A stretch of 64,000 bases of DNA from Thermocatellispora tengchongensis (GTDB lineage Bacteria > Actinomycetota > Actinomycetes > Streptosporangiales > Streptosporangiaceae). A program made the translations under genes and the position numbers. Of this stretch, positions 18,628 through 26,869 are shown piece by piece. Positions within the stretch are counted from its first letter, which is position 1. Each line of letters begins with the position of its first letter. The stretch spans positions 380,569 through 444,568 of the forward strand of contig NZ_JACHGN010000007.1 in the NCBI RefSeq assembly GCF_014202315.1, given 5' to 3'. The notes under the pieces are model-generated. The model was not told where the DNA came from, made no database searches, and saw only the letters and a program-made list of their open reading frames with translations.

Positions 18628-20085
18628 ATGCCCGCACCCGACGTTGCCGCACTCCTGAGCGAGCTGGAGCGTTCCGAACCCGGTGCCGTCGAGGACGCCC
18701 GCACCGCGGTCGAATGGCTGACCGGCGGCGAGCCGCTGGAGAGCATCACCCAGCTCGACGTGTGCGAGTTCCTCTGGTACACCTTGCCGATCAAGGTCAG
18801 CGGCGACGAGCGGGCTCACGTGGCCATCGCCAGGGCGCTGGGCCGGCTGCTCGCGCTGGGCGGCCTCGACCGCTACGCCGCGATCTGCCGCTCCCCCACC
18901 ACGGCCAAGATCCTGCACGTGTACGCCCGCTCCGGCGACGAGGCGGGCCGGGCCGCCTACCAGGCCGCGCTCGACGCGACCGGGGTGCTCCCGCCCGATG
19001 TGCCCGAGCTGCGGTGGAGTTCGATCATGGGCCCCGAGGAGCTGGGCGCCCACGTGGCCTGCTCGGCGGCGCTGGAGCTGGCCATCGTGTCCGGCGCGCT
19101 CGACCCCGGCTCGTCCTCCTGGAAGCCGCGCCGCGAGGCCCTGACCCGGCGCTGGCTCACCGAGCCCCGCCCCGAGCTGGGCGGCGACAACTGGCTGCAC
19201 CGGGTCCACGGCGAGCGACTCAACCGCTGGGTGCTCGGGCGCGGCGCCGCCCGCCGGGAGCTGGCCCAGCCGTTCGAGGTGCGCCTGCACGCGCCGGTGC
19301 CCGCGCCCGAGGGCGTGCGCATGGCCCCGCTGCGGTGGCTGCTCGGCCGCGCCGGCGAGCCCGGCGGGCTGGCCCTGACCCAGCGGCACTACCTGTCCCG
19401 GGCGCTGGCCGTCGAGGCCGCCACCCGCTTCGACTGGACGCCCGCGCCCCCGGCCTCCCCCGGCATGGTCGCGACCGCCGTCGATGCCACCGGCCCCGCC
19501 CGGGTCGTGGCCGGCGCCAAGGCGGCGGCGAGGCGCGCGGCGGGCGTGCGCAGCGCCGTGGGCACCCCGCGCGGCGAGGCCGACGTCCCGGTGCTGACCA
19601 CGTTACGCGAGGTCGCCCAGGGCGAGCTGGGGGCGCTGCGGCGCACCGGCAGGCGGCTGGTGCTGACCCCGGCGGGCCGCGAACTGCTCGACGACCCGGC
19701 CAAGATGTGGGACTCCGCCACCGCGGCCCTGCTCGCGCCGGTGCGCGGCGAGCACGACTTCGGCATCTCGGTACGCGAGGCGGCGCTGATGCTGCTCGCC
19801 GACGGCGCCGCCTTCACCCCCGCCGAGCTGCGGCAGCGGATCGGCGAGGTGGTCAGCGGCGAGGGCTGGCGGTCCTCGGCGGGCGACGACCTCGACCCGC
19901 CGCTGACGGCCCTGTTCCGCCGCCTGGCCGCCTTCGGGCTGGCCCCCGCGCCCCGCGAGGCACGGCAGGAGGGGGCGGCGGCGGGCGTACAGACGGTGCG
20001 GCTGAACCCGGCGGGCCGCGCGGCGGCACTCGCGGCGCTGCGCTGGCACGCGCTACGCCCCCGCAAGTACGTCAGCCTCGGCTGA
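18628..20085 (+). CDS. Hypothetical protein
   Basis: Unrecognised. From ATG 18628 (MPAPDVAALLSELE, preceded by GAGG) it has 485 residues; an upstream GTG at 18559 is possible but lacks a ribosome site. The protein is soluble and mostly helical, rich in Ala/Leu/Arg, without signal peptide, membrane helices or Cys clusters. The C-terminal 170 residues contain segments such as RLVLTPAGRELLDDP and FRRLAAFGLA that look like winged-helix pieces, so a DNA-binding or adaptor role is possible. It follows pmt by 114 bases and converges on the sortase gene. Confidence 0.75.
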   Translation: MPAPDVAALLSELERSEPGAVEDARTAVEWLTGGEPLESITQLDVCEFLWYTLPIKVSGDERAHVAIARALGRLLALGGLDRYAAICRSPTTAKILHVYARSGDEAGRAAYQAALDATGVLPPDVPELRWSSIMGPEELGAHVACSAALELAIVSGALDPGSSSWKPRREALTRRWLTEPRPELGGDNWLHRVHGERLNRWVLGRGAARRELAQPFEVRLHAPVPAPEGVRMAPLRWLLGRAGEPGGLALTQRHYLSRALAVEAATRFDWTPAPPASPGMVATAVDATGPARVVAGAKAAARRAAGVRSAVGTPRGEADVPVLTTLREVAQGELGALRRTGRRLVLTPAGRELLDDPAKMWDSATAALLAPVRGEHDFGISVREAALMLLADGAAFTPAELRQRIGEVVSGEGWRSSAGDDLDPPLTALFRRLAAFGLAPAPREARQEGAAAGVQTVRLNPAGRAAALAALRWHALRPRKYVSLG

Positions 20086-20183
20086 CCCCGGCCCTCCACG
20101 CACGAAGGCCCCGGCTGACCCCGTGCCCCCGCACGGCGGTCAGCCCGGCCGACCCGTAGGGCGGCCAGCCCTGGCGGCCCCTC

Positions 20184-20217
20184 GGCCCGCATGTACGGGC
20201 ATGAGCCCATGCGGGCC
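20184..20217. terminator. Candidate bidirectional terminator hairpin
   Basis: A perfect 10-bp stem, GGCCCGCATG/CATGCGGGCC, closes a 14-base loop that itself contains a GGGC/GCCC mini-stem. It lies between the convergent genes ending at 20085 and 20298. There is no T-tract, as is common in high-GC actinomycetes. Confidence 0.55.
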
Positions 20218-20250
20218 GGGTCGGCCCCGGCGGGCCCCTCCAGCCCGCAC

Positions 20251-20275
20251 GTATGGCCATGAGCCGCGGCCATAC
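20251..20275. terminator. Second hairpin between convergent genes
   Basis: Perfect 8-bp stem GTATGGCC/GGCCATAC with a 9-base loop, 33 bases from the first hairpin. The 20090-20290 spacer also contains related short motifs such as CCCATACGGG, so it looks like a degenerate set of small palindromes that could stop transcription from both sides. Confidence 0.5.
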
Positions 20276-20297
20276 CCATACGGGTCCCCATACGGGG

Positions 20298-20966
20298 TCA
20301 GCCCCGGCTGCCGCCGGCTCGCCTCCCCGCCTTGCCGGGGGGCACGTAGTCGGCGAAGGCGATGATGTTGTCGAGGTACTCCCCCTTGCCGGCGTCGTAC
20401 CGGCCGCCGCAGGTGATCAGGCGCAGCTCCGGCGCGGCGGTCGGACCGTACACCCGTCCGGCCGGGAAGTCGGCCTTGGCGAAGGCCCGCACGCCGCGCA
20501 CGGTGAAGCGGGCCACGCTGCCGTCCTCCCGCCTGATCCGCACCCGGTCGCCCCGCCGCAGCTCGCCCAGGCGGTAGAAGACGGCCGGGCCGCTGCCGAC
20601 GGCGTCCACGTGGCCCACCAGGACGGCCGGGCCGCGCTCCCCGGGCGAGGGGCCGCGCTCGTACCAGCCTGTGACGTGCGGCCGGGAGGTGGACGGCACC
20701 GCCAGCGTGCCGTCCAGGCCCACGCCCACGGGCTCGACGGGCGCGCGCACGCCGATGGCCGGGATCTCCACCGAGACGGGCGGTGAGCGGCGCAGCGGGG
20801 CCGTACGCGCGGCCCTGCCCCTGGCCTCCGCGACGTCGCCCTCGGGCGCGGGAGGCGGCGCGTAGTCGCGGTTGACCACCGCGTCGAAGCCCAGGCCCAC
20901 CCCCGCCGCCATCAGCGCGCAGCCGGCCAGCTTCAACAGCGCCTCGGCCGCTCCCCAGCGCGGCAC
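20298..20966 (-). CDS. Class F sortase
   Basis: Membrane-anchored transpeptidase, 222 residues. One N-terminal helix (about 8-28) is followed by a sortase beta-barrel. The catalytic His119 is in VLVGHVDA and Cys186 in LITCGG. Class F enzymes usually have the catalytic Arg about nine residues after the Cys; here that stretch reads RYDAGKGEY, with Lys194 and no Arg at that position (the only Arg is Cys+3). The downstream gene (14-base gap) encodes a signal-peptide protein with a C-terminal helix and RRRRR tail, a likely partner although no LPxTG motif is visible. Confidence 0.88.
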   Translation of the reverse strand: MPRWGAAEALLKLAGCALMAAGVGLGFDAVVNRDYAPPPAPEGDVAEARGRAARTAPLRRSPPVSVEIPAIGVRAPVEPVGVGLDGTLAVPSTSRPHVTGWYERGPSPGERGPAVLVGHVDAVGSGPAVFYRLGELRRGDRVRIRREDGSVARFTVRGVRAFAKADFPAGRVYGPTAAPELRLITCGGRYDAGKGEYLDNIIAFADYVPPGKAGRRAGGSRG

Positions 20967-20981
20967 GGGCCCGGCCCGCGG

Positions 20982-21713
20982 CTAGCGCCCGCGCCGGCGG
21001 CGGCGTACCAGGGCGACCCCGCCCGCCACCGCGCCGACCACGCCGATCCCGACCGCGGCACTGGTCATCGGGCCCACGGCGCGCATCGCGGTCACCCCGT
21101 CGCCGGTGGCGATGCCGCCTTCGGGCCAGTCGTCGTCGTAGTCCTCGTAGTCCTTGTATTCGCCGTATTCGCGGTCGTCGCCGTATTCGTCGTAGTGGCT
21201 GTAGGAGAAGTCCTCCTCGCAGCGGTTGAAGCGGCGGCATTCCTCGCTGACCGGCCTGATCAGGGTCTCCAGCAACCCGCGGTCGTCATCGTCGTGATCG
21301 CGCCAGTGGTCGCCCCAGCCACCGTCCCCATGATCATGCCCGCGATCGTGGGCATGATCGCGGTGATGGCCGCCCCGGTCGTCCTCGACGGTCAGCCACT
21401 CCTCGCCCGGAACCCACTCGCCGCCGCGCTCGCACATGCCACGCACGCGGTAGCGTCCGGGCTCGTCGTTCACCGTGACCTTGACGCGGCGCTCACCGCC
21501 CAGCTCGACGGTGCCGAAGGCGGTCGAGGTGACGTACGCGCCGTCGAGGTTCTCGCAGTCGAGCCTGACCGTCACCACGTCGCCGGGGCCGACCCGGCGC
21601 GGGCTGATGTCGATGCCGTCCTCGCCGGCCGCGGCGGCCGGAGCCGTCCGCGCCAGGCCGAGGAACGCGCCGCACGCCATGGCGGCGCACAGCGCCGAAG
21701 AAAGCAGACGCAC
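20982..21713 (-). CDS. Secreted, membrane-anchored acidic/His-rich protein beside the sortase
   Basis: 243 residues. N-terminal signal peptide (residues 1-29, ending TAPAAAA), an Ig-like or beta-rich segment with paired Cys (LDCENLD and GMCERGG), then a His/Asp-rich stretch (HHRDHAHDRGHDHGDGG) and an Asp/Glu/Tyr-rich stretch, and finally a transmembrane helix followed by RRRRRGR. This is the order of a cell-wall sorting signal, but no LPxTG-like pentapeptide is found ahead of the helix. The His/Asp region could bind metal ions. It is transcribed ahead of the sortase with a 15-base gap. Confidence 0.72.
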   Translation of the reverse strand: MRLLSSALCAAMACGAFLGLARTAPAAAAGEDGIDISPRRVGPGDVVTVRLDCENLDGAYVTSTAFGTVELGGERRVKVTVNDEPGRYRVRGMCERGGEWVPGEEWLTVEDDRGGHHRDHAHDRGHDHGDGGWGDHWRDHDDDDRGLLETLIRPVSEECRRFNRCEEDFSYSHYDEYGDDREYGEYKDYEDYDDDWPEGGIATGDGVTAMRAVGPMTSAAVGIGVVGAVAGGVALVRRRRRGR

Positions 21714-21816
21714 GATTACCGTCCCCGAGATTCGCGATCACTGTTCTGCACTGTTCCCCGGGGACGTTCACGGCATCGCCAACGATCAACGAGTGTTACG
21801 TATGGGACGGATGTGG

Positions 21817-22062
21817 TCAGTGCTGGCGTTCGACCGGGGTCATCTGGCGCGGGGCGTCCAGGATGACGTCGGAGAAGATGTCCACGGCCAGCGCGACGAC
21901 GCCGCCCACCGCCACGATGCCCGCGCCCACCCAGAAGATGAGCCAGTCGGGGCCCATGGTCAGCCCGACGCCGCCGACGGTGAACCCGATGAGGATTATG
22001 GCCACGGCCAGCCAAGACTTGGGGCTCCCACCGTGGCTGCCCTGGTGCGCGGGTGCGGTCAT
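21817..22062 (-). CDS. Small HGxxP-type membrane protein
   Basis: 81 residues with two hydrophobic helices (about 18-37 and 42-64). The N-terminus HQGSHGGSPKSWLAV fits the HGxxP motif of a small, widespread actinobacterial membrane family of unknown role. The tail DAPRQMTPVERQH is soluble. The upstream region contains two DnaA-box-like words near 22171. Confidence 0.7.
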   Translation of the reverse strand: MTAPAHQGSHGGSPKSWLAVAIILIGFTVGGVGLTMGPDWLIFWVGAGIVAVGGVVALAVDIFSDVILDAPRQMTPVERQH

Positions 22063-22330
22063 GATCGGTTGTTGTCCCTTCTCTCGTACGCAGGCGATTG
22101 TCTCGCGTCAGGGCGGACGTCGCGAACTCGGGGCCTCCGGTCACACGCGCAACCGCCGGCCGCGAGCACTTTATCCACATATCCACAGACGAGGCCGAGA
22201 GGGGCGGTGTTCCGGGGCCCGTGCCGGCGCCGAGGGGCCGGCGCGGGGAATCAGAAGCCGAGCGTGCCTCGGATCATCCGCCGCACCCGCTCGACGTCCG
22301 GCAGCGGCGCGGCATGGCCGTCTCGCGCCG

Positions 22331-22549
22331 GGGACGGCTATCGCCGGCCGGCTGCGCGGCATGTCCCGTACGGACGCGAAGGCCGCCGCGCGCGCTTTGG
22401 CCGACGAACTGGACATCCGCGAGTGGTTCGACCGGCGGGCCACGCCGGACGGCGGCGGACTGTCCGGCGGCGTTCGGCGCCTGACCGCGTTCGCCATGGC
22501 CGCGGTCGCGCCGGTGCCGCTGATCATCCTCGACGAACCGACCAACGAC
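22331..22549 (+). pseudogene. Remnant of an ABC transporter ATPase
   Basis: Only the middle of an ABC ATPase survives: IAGRLRGMSRTDAKAAARALADELDIREW (helical domain), then GGLSGGVRRL (signature) and LIILDEPTND (Walker B). The Walker A half upstream and the switch-His region downstream are missing. The reading frame changes directly into the permease frame after TND. The fragment is therefore a deletion remnant of the exporter whose permease follows. Confidence 0.75.
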
Positions 22550-22572
22550 GCACCTCCGCCCCGCCGGCGCGC

Positions 22573-23331
22573 GTGCCCACCGGCATACCGCCGCGCACCG
22601 GCCTCTGGACGACCTACGCGAGCCTGCTGCGCTGGACGACGGCCCAGATCGGCGTGATGCTGCCGCTGTTCATCGTCGTCCAGACGCTGCTCGCCGCCGG
22701 CATCATCGTCGGGTTCGGACTCCTCGTCCCCGGCCTCGACACCCCCTCCGCCCGGTTCCTGTCCACGGGCGCGCCCACCGTGCTGCTGATGGTCATCGGC
22801 CTCGTCATGGTCCCCCAGGGCGTGGCGCAAGCGCGCACCAGCGGCACGTTCACGTACATGCGAGCGCTGCCGGTGCCGCGCCCGCTGCTGCTGTCCGACC
22901 TGACGGTGTGGCTGGTCATCGCCCTGCTGGGCATCCCCGTCGCGGCGGTGGTGGCGCAGCTCCGATACAGGTTCGGCTACACCATCGACTGGCCCCTGCT
23001 GGTGGCCGCATCCGTCCTGACGGCGGTGATGGCCACCGCGGTCGGCTATGCGATCGCCGTGCTCCTGCCCCCGCTGCCGGCCCAGCCCACCACCCAGGTG
23101 CTGGTGTTCTTCGTGATGCTGTTCTCCCCGATCACCTTCCCGGCGAGCCGGCTACCCGAGTGGTTCCAGGCGGTCCACGACGTGCTCCCGTTCCGGCCCG
23201 CCGCCGACCTGCTCCGCGTGAGGCTGCTGTCGAGCGGCTACACCGTGAGCTGGCGGGATCTCGCCGTGCTGCTGGCCTGGTGCGCGCTCGGGCTCGCGAT
23301 CAGCGTCCGCGCCCTGGTCCGCCGCGCCTGA
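22573..23331 (+). CDS. ABC-2 type transporter permease (its ATPase is decayed)
   Basis: About 252 residues from GTG 22573, with six predicted transmembrane helices and the ABC-2 layout typical of drug or polyketide exporters (FTYMRALPVPRPLLLSDL coupling region; MLFSPITFPASRLPEWF near the fifth helix). No ribosome site is visible, and the gene follows immediately after the truncated ATPase. It may be untranslated or depend on another ATPase. The true N-terminus could have been lost with the same deletion. Confidence 0.65.
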   Translation: MPTGIPPRTGLWTTYASLLRWTTAQIGVMLPLFIVVQTLLAAGIIVGFGLLVPGLDTPSARFLSTGAPTVLLMVIGLVMVPQGVAQARTSGTFTYMRALPVPRPLLLSDLTVWLVIALLGIPVAAVVAQLRYRFGYTIDWPLLVAASVLTAVMATAVGYAIAVLLPPLPAQPTTQVLVFFVMLFSPITFPASRLPEWFQAVHDVLPFRPAADLLRVRLLSSGYTVSWRDLAVLLAWCALGLAISVRALVRRA

Positions 23332-23368
23332 AGCGCCCCGTATCCGCAGCCGCCCGGCGCCCCCGCCG

Positions 23369-24244
23369 TCATCGGGCGAGCGCCCTGCCGATCGCCTTCG
23401 CGGCCACGGCCATGTACTTCCCGTTCGGGTGCGCGGCCGACGCGCCGACCGGGTTCACGATCGGCTCGATCAGCCGGGTGCCCTCGGCCTGGCACATGTC
23501 GCGGCCGACCGTCTCGCGGTACATGTCGACGTACCTGACGCGGCTGCGCGCGGCCTCCCTGGCCAGCGCCGCGTTCAGCCTCTTGATCGTGTCGCGGAGG
23601 TAGGGGAAGTCGCCCACGGCGAACGGCACCGCCCGCCGGCAGGCCGAGCCGTCGTCCGGCAGCAGCGACGGGTACCCGACGAGCAGCACCTGCGCCCGGG
23701 GGCTGCGCCGCTTGACGTCCCGCAGCACCTTCCCGACCGACGCCGCCACGCCCCGCATCCGCTTCGCCAGCGCGTCGGAGCCGTCCTTGGCGTAGTAGTC
23801 CTTGCACGGGCTGCCGGTGGGCGCGGTCTGCGCGGCCTGGGCGCAGGTCTGGATGATCTCGGTGAAGCCGAGGTCGTTGCCGCCGATGGACAGGGTGACC
23901 AGGCTCGCCCGCGACCGCAGCGCCGCGATCTGCGGGCGGTCGCCGTTCTGGCGCCGGTACAGGTCGCGGGTGGTGGCGCCGGCGCAGCTCACGTCCGTGA
24001 ACCGGCGGGCGCGCTCGCCGAGCAGGGACGCGTAGTTCGCCCCCGACCGCCCGCACGCCTCGTCCTCGACGGGGGCGATGCCGGGCCCCGCGGCGTAGGA
24101 GTCGCCGAGTGCGACGTAGTCGCGCAGCACCGACGGCGCCGAGGGACCGGCCTGCGTCCGCGCCACGGCCGGGGACGCCGCTCCGGTGGCCAGCAGCCCG
24201 CACACTCCGGCCGCCGCCGCCTTCACGAGGGTGTCACGGAACAC
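23369..24244 (-). CDS. Secreted SGNH/GDSL hydrolase
   Basis: Esterase/lipase of the SGNH fold. The GTG at 24244, five bases after GGAG, gives a signal peptide (VFRDTLVKAAAAGVCGLLATGAASPAVA) and 291 residues; an ATG at 24271 is the alternative. Catalytic blocks are all present: Ser in VALGDSYAAG, oxyanion Gly and Asn in SIGGNDLGF, and the late His in AAHPNGKYM. Six Cys suggest disulfide bonds, as in the extracellular Streptomyces-type lipases and acylhydrolases. The natural substrate is unknown. Confidence 0.9.
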   Translation of the reverse strand: MFRDTLVKAAAAGVCGLLATGAASPAVARTQAGPSAPSVLRDYVALGDSYAAGPGIAPVEDEACGRSGANYASLLGERARRFTDVSCAGATTRDLYRRQNGDRPQIAALRSRASLVTLSIGGNDLGFTEIIQTCAQAAQTAPTGSPCKDYYAKDGSDALAKRMRGVAASVGKVLRDVKRRSPRAQVLLVGYPSLLPDDGSACRRAVPFAVGDFPYLRDTIKRLNAALAREAARSRVRYVDMYRETVGRDMCQAEGTRLIEPIVNPVGASAAHPNGKYMAVAAKAIGRALAR

Positions 24245-24454
24245 GAGATCTCCAAGCGGGGGTAGTCGCATAGCCGAAGGCGACCGCCCCGAATCCCGAT
24301 ACCTCGCGTTGACGCCGCCTCGACATCCCGATGACCCAGAGTCCACCACATTGCGACCGCTTGGGCGGGAAATGCACGAAACCGGTAAATCAAACGACAG
24401 CATGGTCGCAAACGCCGAGAAGCGACGGGCGACCGGCGGCGCGCGCCAGCGACC

Positions 24455-24640
24455 TCAGTCGGGCCGCGACCGGGCGGCGTCCTGATAGGCCCGGACCACG
24501 GCGAGAGTCATGGCCACCACGGCGACGAGTACGGCGACCGGCCAGAACACGCCGGCGCCGAATATCCCCAGCAGCACCCCCACCGGCAGCGACGCCCCCA
24601 CGATCCCCAGCCAGAACTCAGGCTTGCCCCGAACCGTCAC
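24455..24640 (-). CDS. Small two-helix membrane protein
   Basis: 61 residues from GTG 24640, whose start overlaps the stop of the upstream gene (GTGA). Two adjacent hydrophobic helices (EFWLGIVGASLPVGVLLGIF and FWPVAVLVAVVAMTLAVV) and a charged tail. No family recognised. Overlap implies coupled translation with the 198-residue membrane protein. Confidence 0.6.
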   Translation of the reverse strand: MTVRGKPEFWLGIVGASLPVGVLLGIFGAGVFWPVAVLVAVVAMTLAVVRAYQDAARSRPD

Positions 24641-25233
24641 CACTCTTCCTCCCACACGTACCAGGGACCGCGGATGTGCTCGTACCCGCCGCCCGTGCCC
24701 TCCTCGGGCGGCCCCTTGGGGCTCCAGGCGAACCCGTAGCGGTTCAGGAAGCCCGTATCGCTCACCACGAACCGCGCGCCGCCGTTCTCCAGCGGCTCGG
24801 CCCGCTCCAGCGGGTAGAGCCCGACCCAGGACCTCTCGTCCCACCCGGTCTCACCCCCGGCCGCGACCTCCCGCGCGTACGCCTCCAGGCCCGACTCCGA
24901 CAGCGCGAACCGCACGTCGCCCGCCAGCCCCGAGTACGCCGACGCCACCACGGCCACCCCCATCACCGGCGCCGCCGCCCAGCGCACCCAATGCCGCCGC
25001 AGCCCCGGCCGTCCGTCCGAACGCAGCAGCGCGACCACGAACCGGGGCGCCCACACGACGACGGCGCAGAACGCCACAACCGACCCGAAGAACCCCCAGA
25101 TGAGATCGCCGCCGGGCACGCTCACGGCGTGCAACAAGGCCACGGCCGCGACCCCCACGACCGGAAGCAACACCCACCCGGGAGGCCCGATCAACACCCG
25201 GGTGAGCGGCGATAACGGCACAGGTTCAGTCAC
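24637..25233 (-). CDS. Hypothetical membrane protein
   Basis: 198 residues from GTG 25233 (VTEPVPLSPLTRV). Three hydrophobic segments lie within the first 110 residues, followed by an outer domain of about 90 residues with Trp and Tyr at its end (WYVWEEEW). No known motif. The frame is open upstream to 25674, but that part has no recognisable domain, so I use the GTG. Confidence 0.6.
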   Translation of the reverse strand: MTEPVPLSPLTRVLIGPPGWVLLPVVGVAAVALLHAVSVPGGDLIWGFFGSVVAFCAVVVWAPRFVVALLRSDGRPGLRRHWVRWAAAPVMGVAVVASAYSGLAGDVRFALSESGLEAYAREVAAGGETGWDERSWVGLYPLERAEPLENGGARFVVSDTGFLNRYGFAWSPKGPPEEGTGGGYEHIRGPWYVWEEEW

Positions 25234-25660
25234 AACCCGGCAGACTAGCGCGCCCCCCCCAAAAGCACCGCTCGGCATCCGGGGCCGTCTGCCCGCGGCG
25301 ACCACCCGGATGGGAACGGGTGGCAGAGTGCGCCCGCCGAAGGCGTCGGCGACCTCGCGCATGTGGCGCGGCATGACCGCCAGGGTGCCCGCGAGTTCGC
25401 GGATCGGCGCGAGGCCGTGGCGGGCAGGAGCGTACGCAGGCGAAACACCCGCGAGGCCATGAAGAACGACAGGTGGCACACCAGCGCCGAGCCCGGCGGC
25501 GTCTGACTGACCGTGGGCGCCGTCAATTGACACCCACGAGATCCACAAGCCGGCCGACCGCCGCGCCACCTCCCGCACGAAGAGCGTCCGGATCGAGCCG
25601 AAGCAGCCGCCGCGCCCGACCGGCCGGAAATGCGATCGCCGTCGGCCGGGAGGCTTTGGC
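25234..25660. other. Gene-free stretch, possible gene remnants
   Basis: About 430 bases between divergent genes. Minus-strand frames are open and GC3-biased in pieces (for example ARHGLAPIRELAGTLAVMPRHMREVADAF), but no continuous protein is recognisable and frames switch. It may be a decayed regulator; I cannot assign it. Confidence 0.35.
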
Positions 25661-26419
25661 ATGGTGGGAACCATGGTCGATGAGCAGTTCTCCGATCCCC
25701 GGCTCGCCGCCCTGTATGACCTGTTCTGCCCCTGGGACGAACGCGAGGACTTCGCGTTCTACCTGCCGCTGGTCATGTCCGCTCGGTCGGTGCTGGACGT
25801 GGGCTGCGGGACAGGCGCTCTACTTCGCAGAGCACGCCAGGACGGTCACACCGGACGCCTGCTCGGGCTGGACCCGGCGGCCGGAATGCTGGAGGTGGCC
25901 CAGGCTCACCGCGACATCGAGTGGGTGCTCGGCGATCTGGACACCGTGGCGGGCTGGGATCAGGAGTTCGACCTGGTGGTGATGACGGGCCACGCCTTCC
26001 AGGCCCTAGTCCGCGATGAGGAGTTACGGGTAGCGCTGCGGACGATCGCCACGGCGTTGACCGATGAGGGTCGCTTCGTGTTCGAGACCCGTAACCCGTC
26101 GGCCCGAGAGTGGGAGAACTGGGATGTGCGGTACTCCAGGAAGGTGGTGGACGCCACCGGCGCGGTGGTGGAGTGCACGTGCCGGGTAAAGAGGCCGGTC
26201 CACGGCGATGTCGTTTCCTTCACGAACACCTACACGAGTCCGAGCTGGAATGGACCCCGGCAAAGTTCGAGCACGCTCCGATTCCTCGGCCCGGAGGCCC
26301 TGTCAGCCTTCCTGTCCGAGGCGGGCCTGATGGTCTGCGAGCAGTTCGGGGACTGGGATCGCAGCCCACTGACCGCCTCCAGCCCAGAAATCATCACCGC
26401 CGCACGCAGAAACGGCTGA
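25661..26419 (+). CDS. Class I SAM-dependent methyltransferase
   Basis: 252 residues. ATG 25661 has a good ribosome site (GGGAGG, 7-base spacing); an in-frame ATG at 25673 is less likely. SAM motif I is VLDVGCGTGALLRRA, then LLGLDPAAGML. The C-terminal beta region (FVFETRNPSAREWENW, LRFLGPEALSAFLSEAG) resembles small-molecule methyltransferases. The substrate is unknown. GC3 is slightly lower than in its neighbours, which may mean acquisition. Confidence 0.85.
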   Translation: MVGTMVDEQFSDPRLAALYDLFCPWDEREDFAFYLPLVMSARSVLDVGCGTGALLRRARQDGHTGRLLGLDPAAGMLEVAQAHRDIEWVLGDLDTVAGWDQEFDLVVMTGHAFQALVRDEELRVALRTIATALTDEGRFVFETRNPSAREWENWDVRYSRKVVDATGAVVECTCRVKRPVHGDVVSFTNTYTSPSWNGPRQSSSTLRFLGPEALSAFLSEAGLMVCEQFGDWDRSPLTASSPEIITAARRNG

Positions 26420-26423
26420 CGTC

Positions 26424-26603
26424 TCAACCAAGACCCCGCACCCGGCCGGCGAAGGCCCGAAACCCATGGCTGGGCGGCCACCTCTGGCCTGCCCGCAGGT
26501 TCATCGGTCGCAGACGGCTTAGTTCCTCGTGGAACTCCTGTTCACCGATCTCGTACGGCGCGAACTCGTCGAGATCGTCGTACTCGGTGTCGTAGGCGAT
26601 CAC
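26424..26603 (-). CDS. Short hypothetical ORF, probably a gene fragment
   Basis: A 59-codon frame from GTG 26603 with strong third-position GC: VIAYDTEYDDLDEFAPYEIG, then EQEFHEELSRLRP. The acidic, regular codon pattern looks like real coding sequence, but no ribosome site or matching upstream part is seen. It may be the C-terminal end of a lost gene. The family is not recognised. Confidence 0.4.
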   Translation of the reverse strand: MIAYDTEYDDLDEFAPYEIGEQEFHEELSRLRPMNLRAGQRWPPSHGFRAFAGRVRGLG

Positions 26604-26687
26604 CGTGCCGGCACTCCCGCCGGAAGTACCTCACTCCACTCACGTCCTCTTCGAGCCGCGCCACCGTACTCCGCTGTACGGAACGGA

Positions 26688-26720
26688 AAAGGCCACTTCC
26701 GATCACGGGAGGTGGCCTTT
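26688..26720 (-). terminator. Intrinsic terminator after tRNA-Ala
   Basis: Stem AAAGGCCACTTCC/GGGAGGTGGCCTTT, about 13 bp with one G-T wobble, around a 6-base loop. On the minus strand it ends in a TTTT run, nine bases after the tRNA 3' end. It is one of the few classical T-tract terminators in the window. Confidence 0.85.
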
Positions 26721-26728
26721 GACCTGGG

Positions 26729-26802
26729 TGGAGCTGAGGGGATTTGAACCCCTGACCCCCTCGATGCGAACGAGGTGCGCTACCGGACTGCGCTACAGCC
26801 CC
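26729..26802 (-). tRNA. tRNA-Ala (anticodon CGC)
   Basis: On the minus strand the acceptor stem GGGGCTG pairs with CAGCTCC. The D arm is TAGCGCAGTCCGGTAGCGC, the anticodon stem CCTCG/CGAGG with loop TTCGCAT gives anticodon CGC, and the T arm is GGGTTCAAATCCC-like. 74 bases. The 3' CCA is not encoded. A terminator hairpin follows. Confidence 0.95.
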
Positions 26803-26869
26803 GAGGACGGGTCTACATTAGCAAACTATTCGGGGGTCTCGCGCCATGCGGTGCGCCGGGGAGGGTGGG

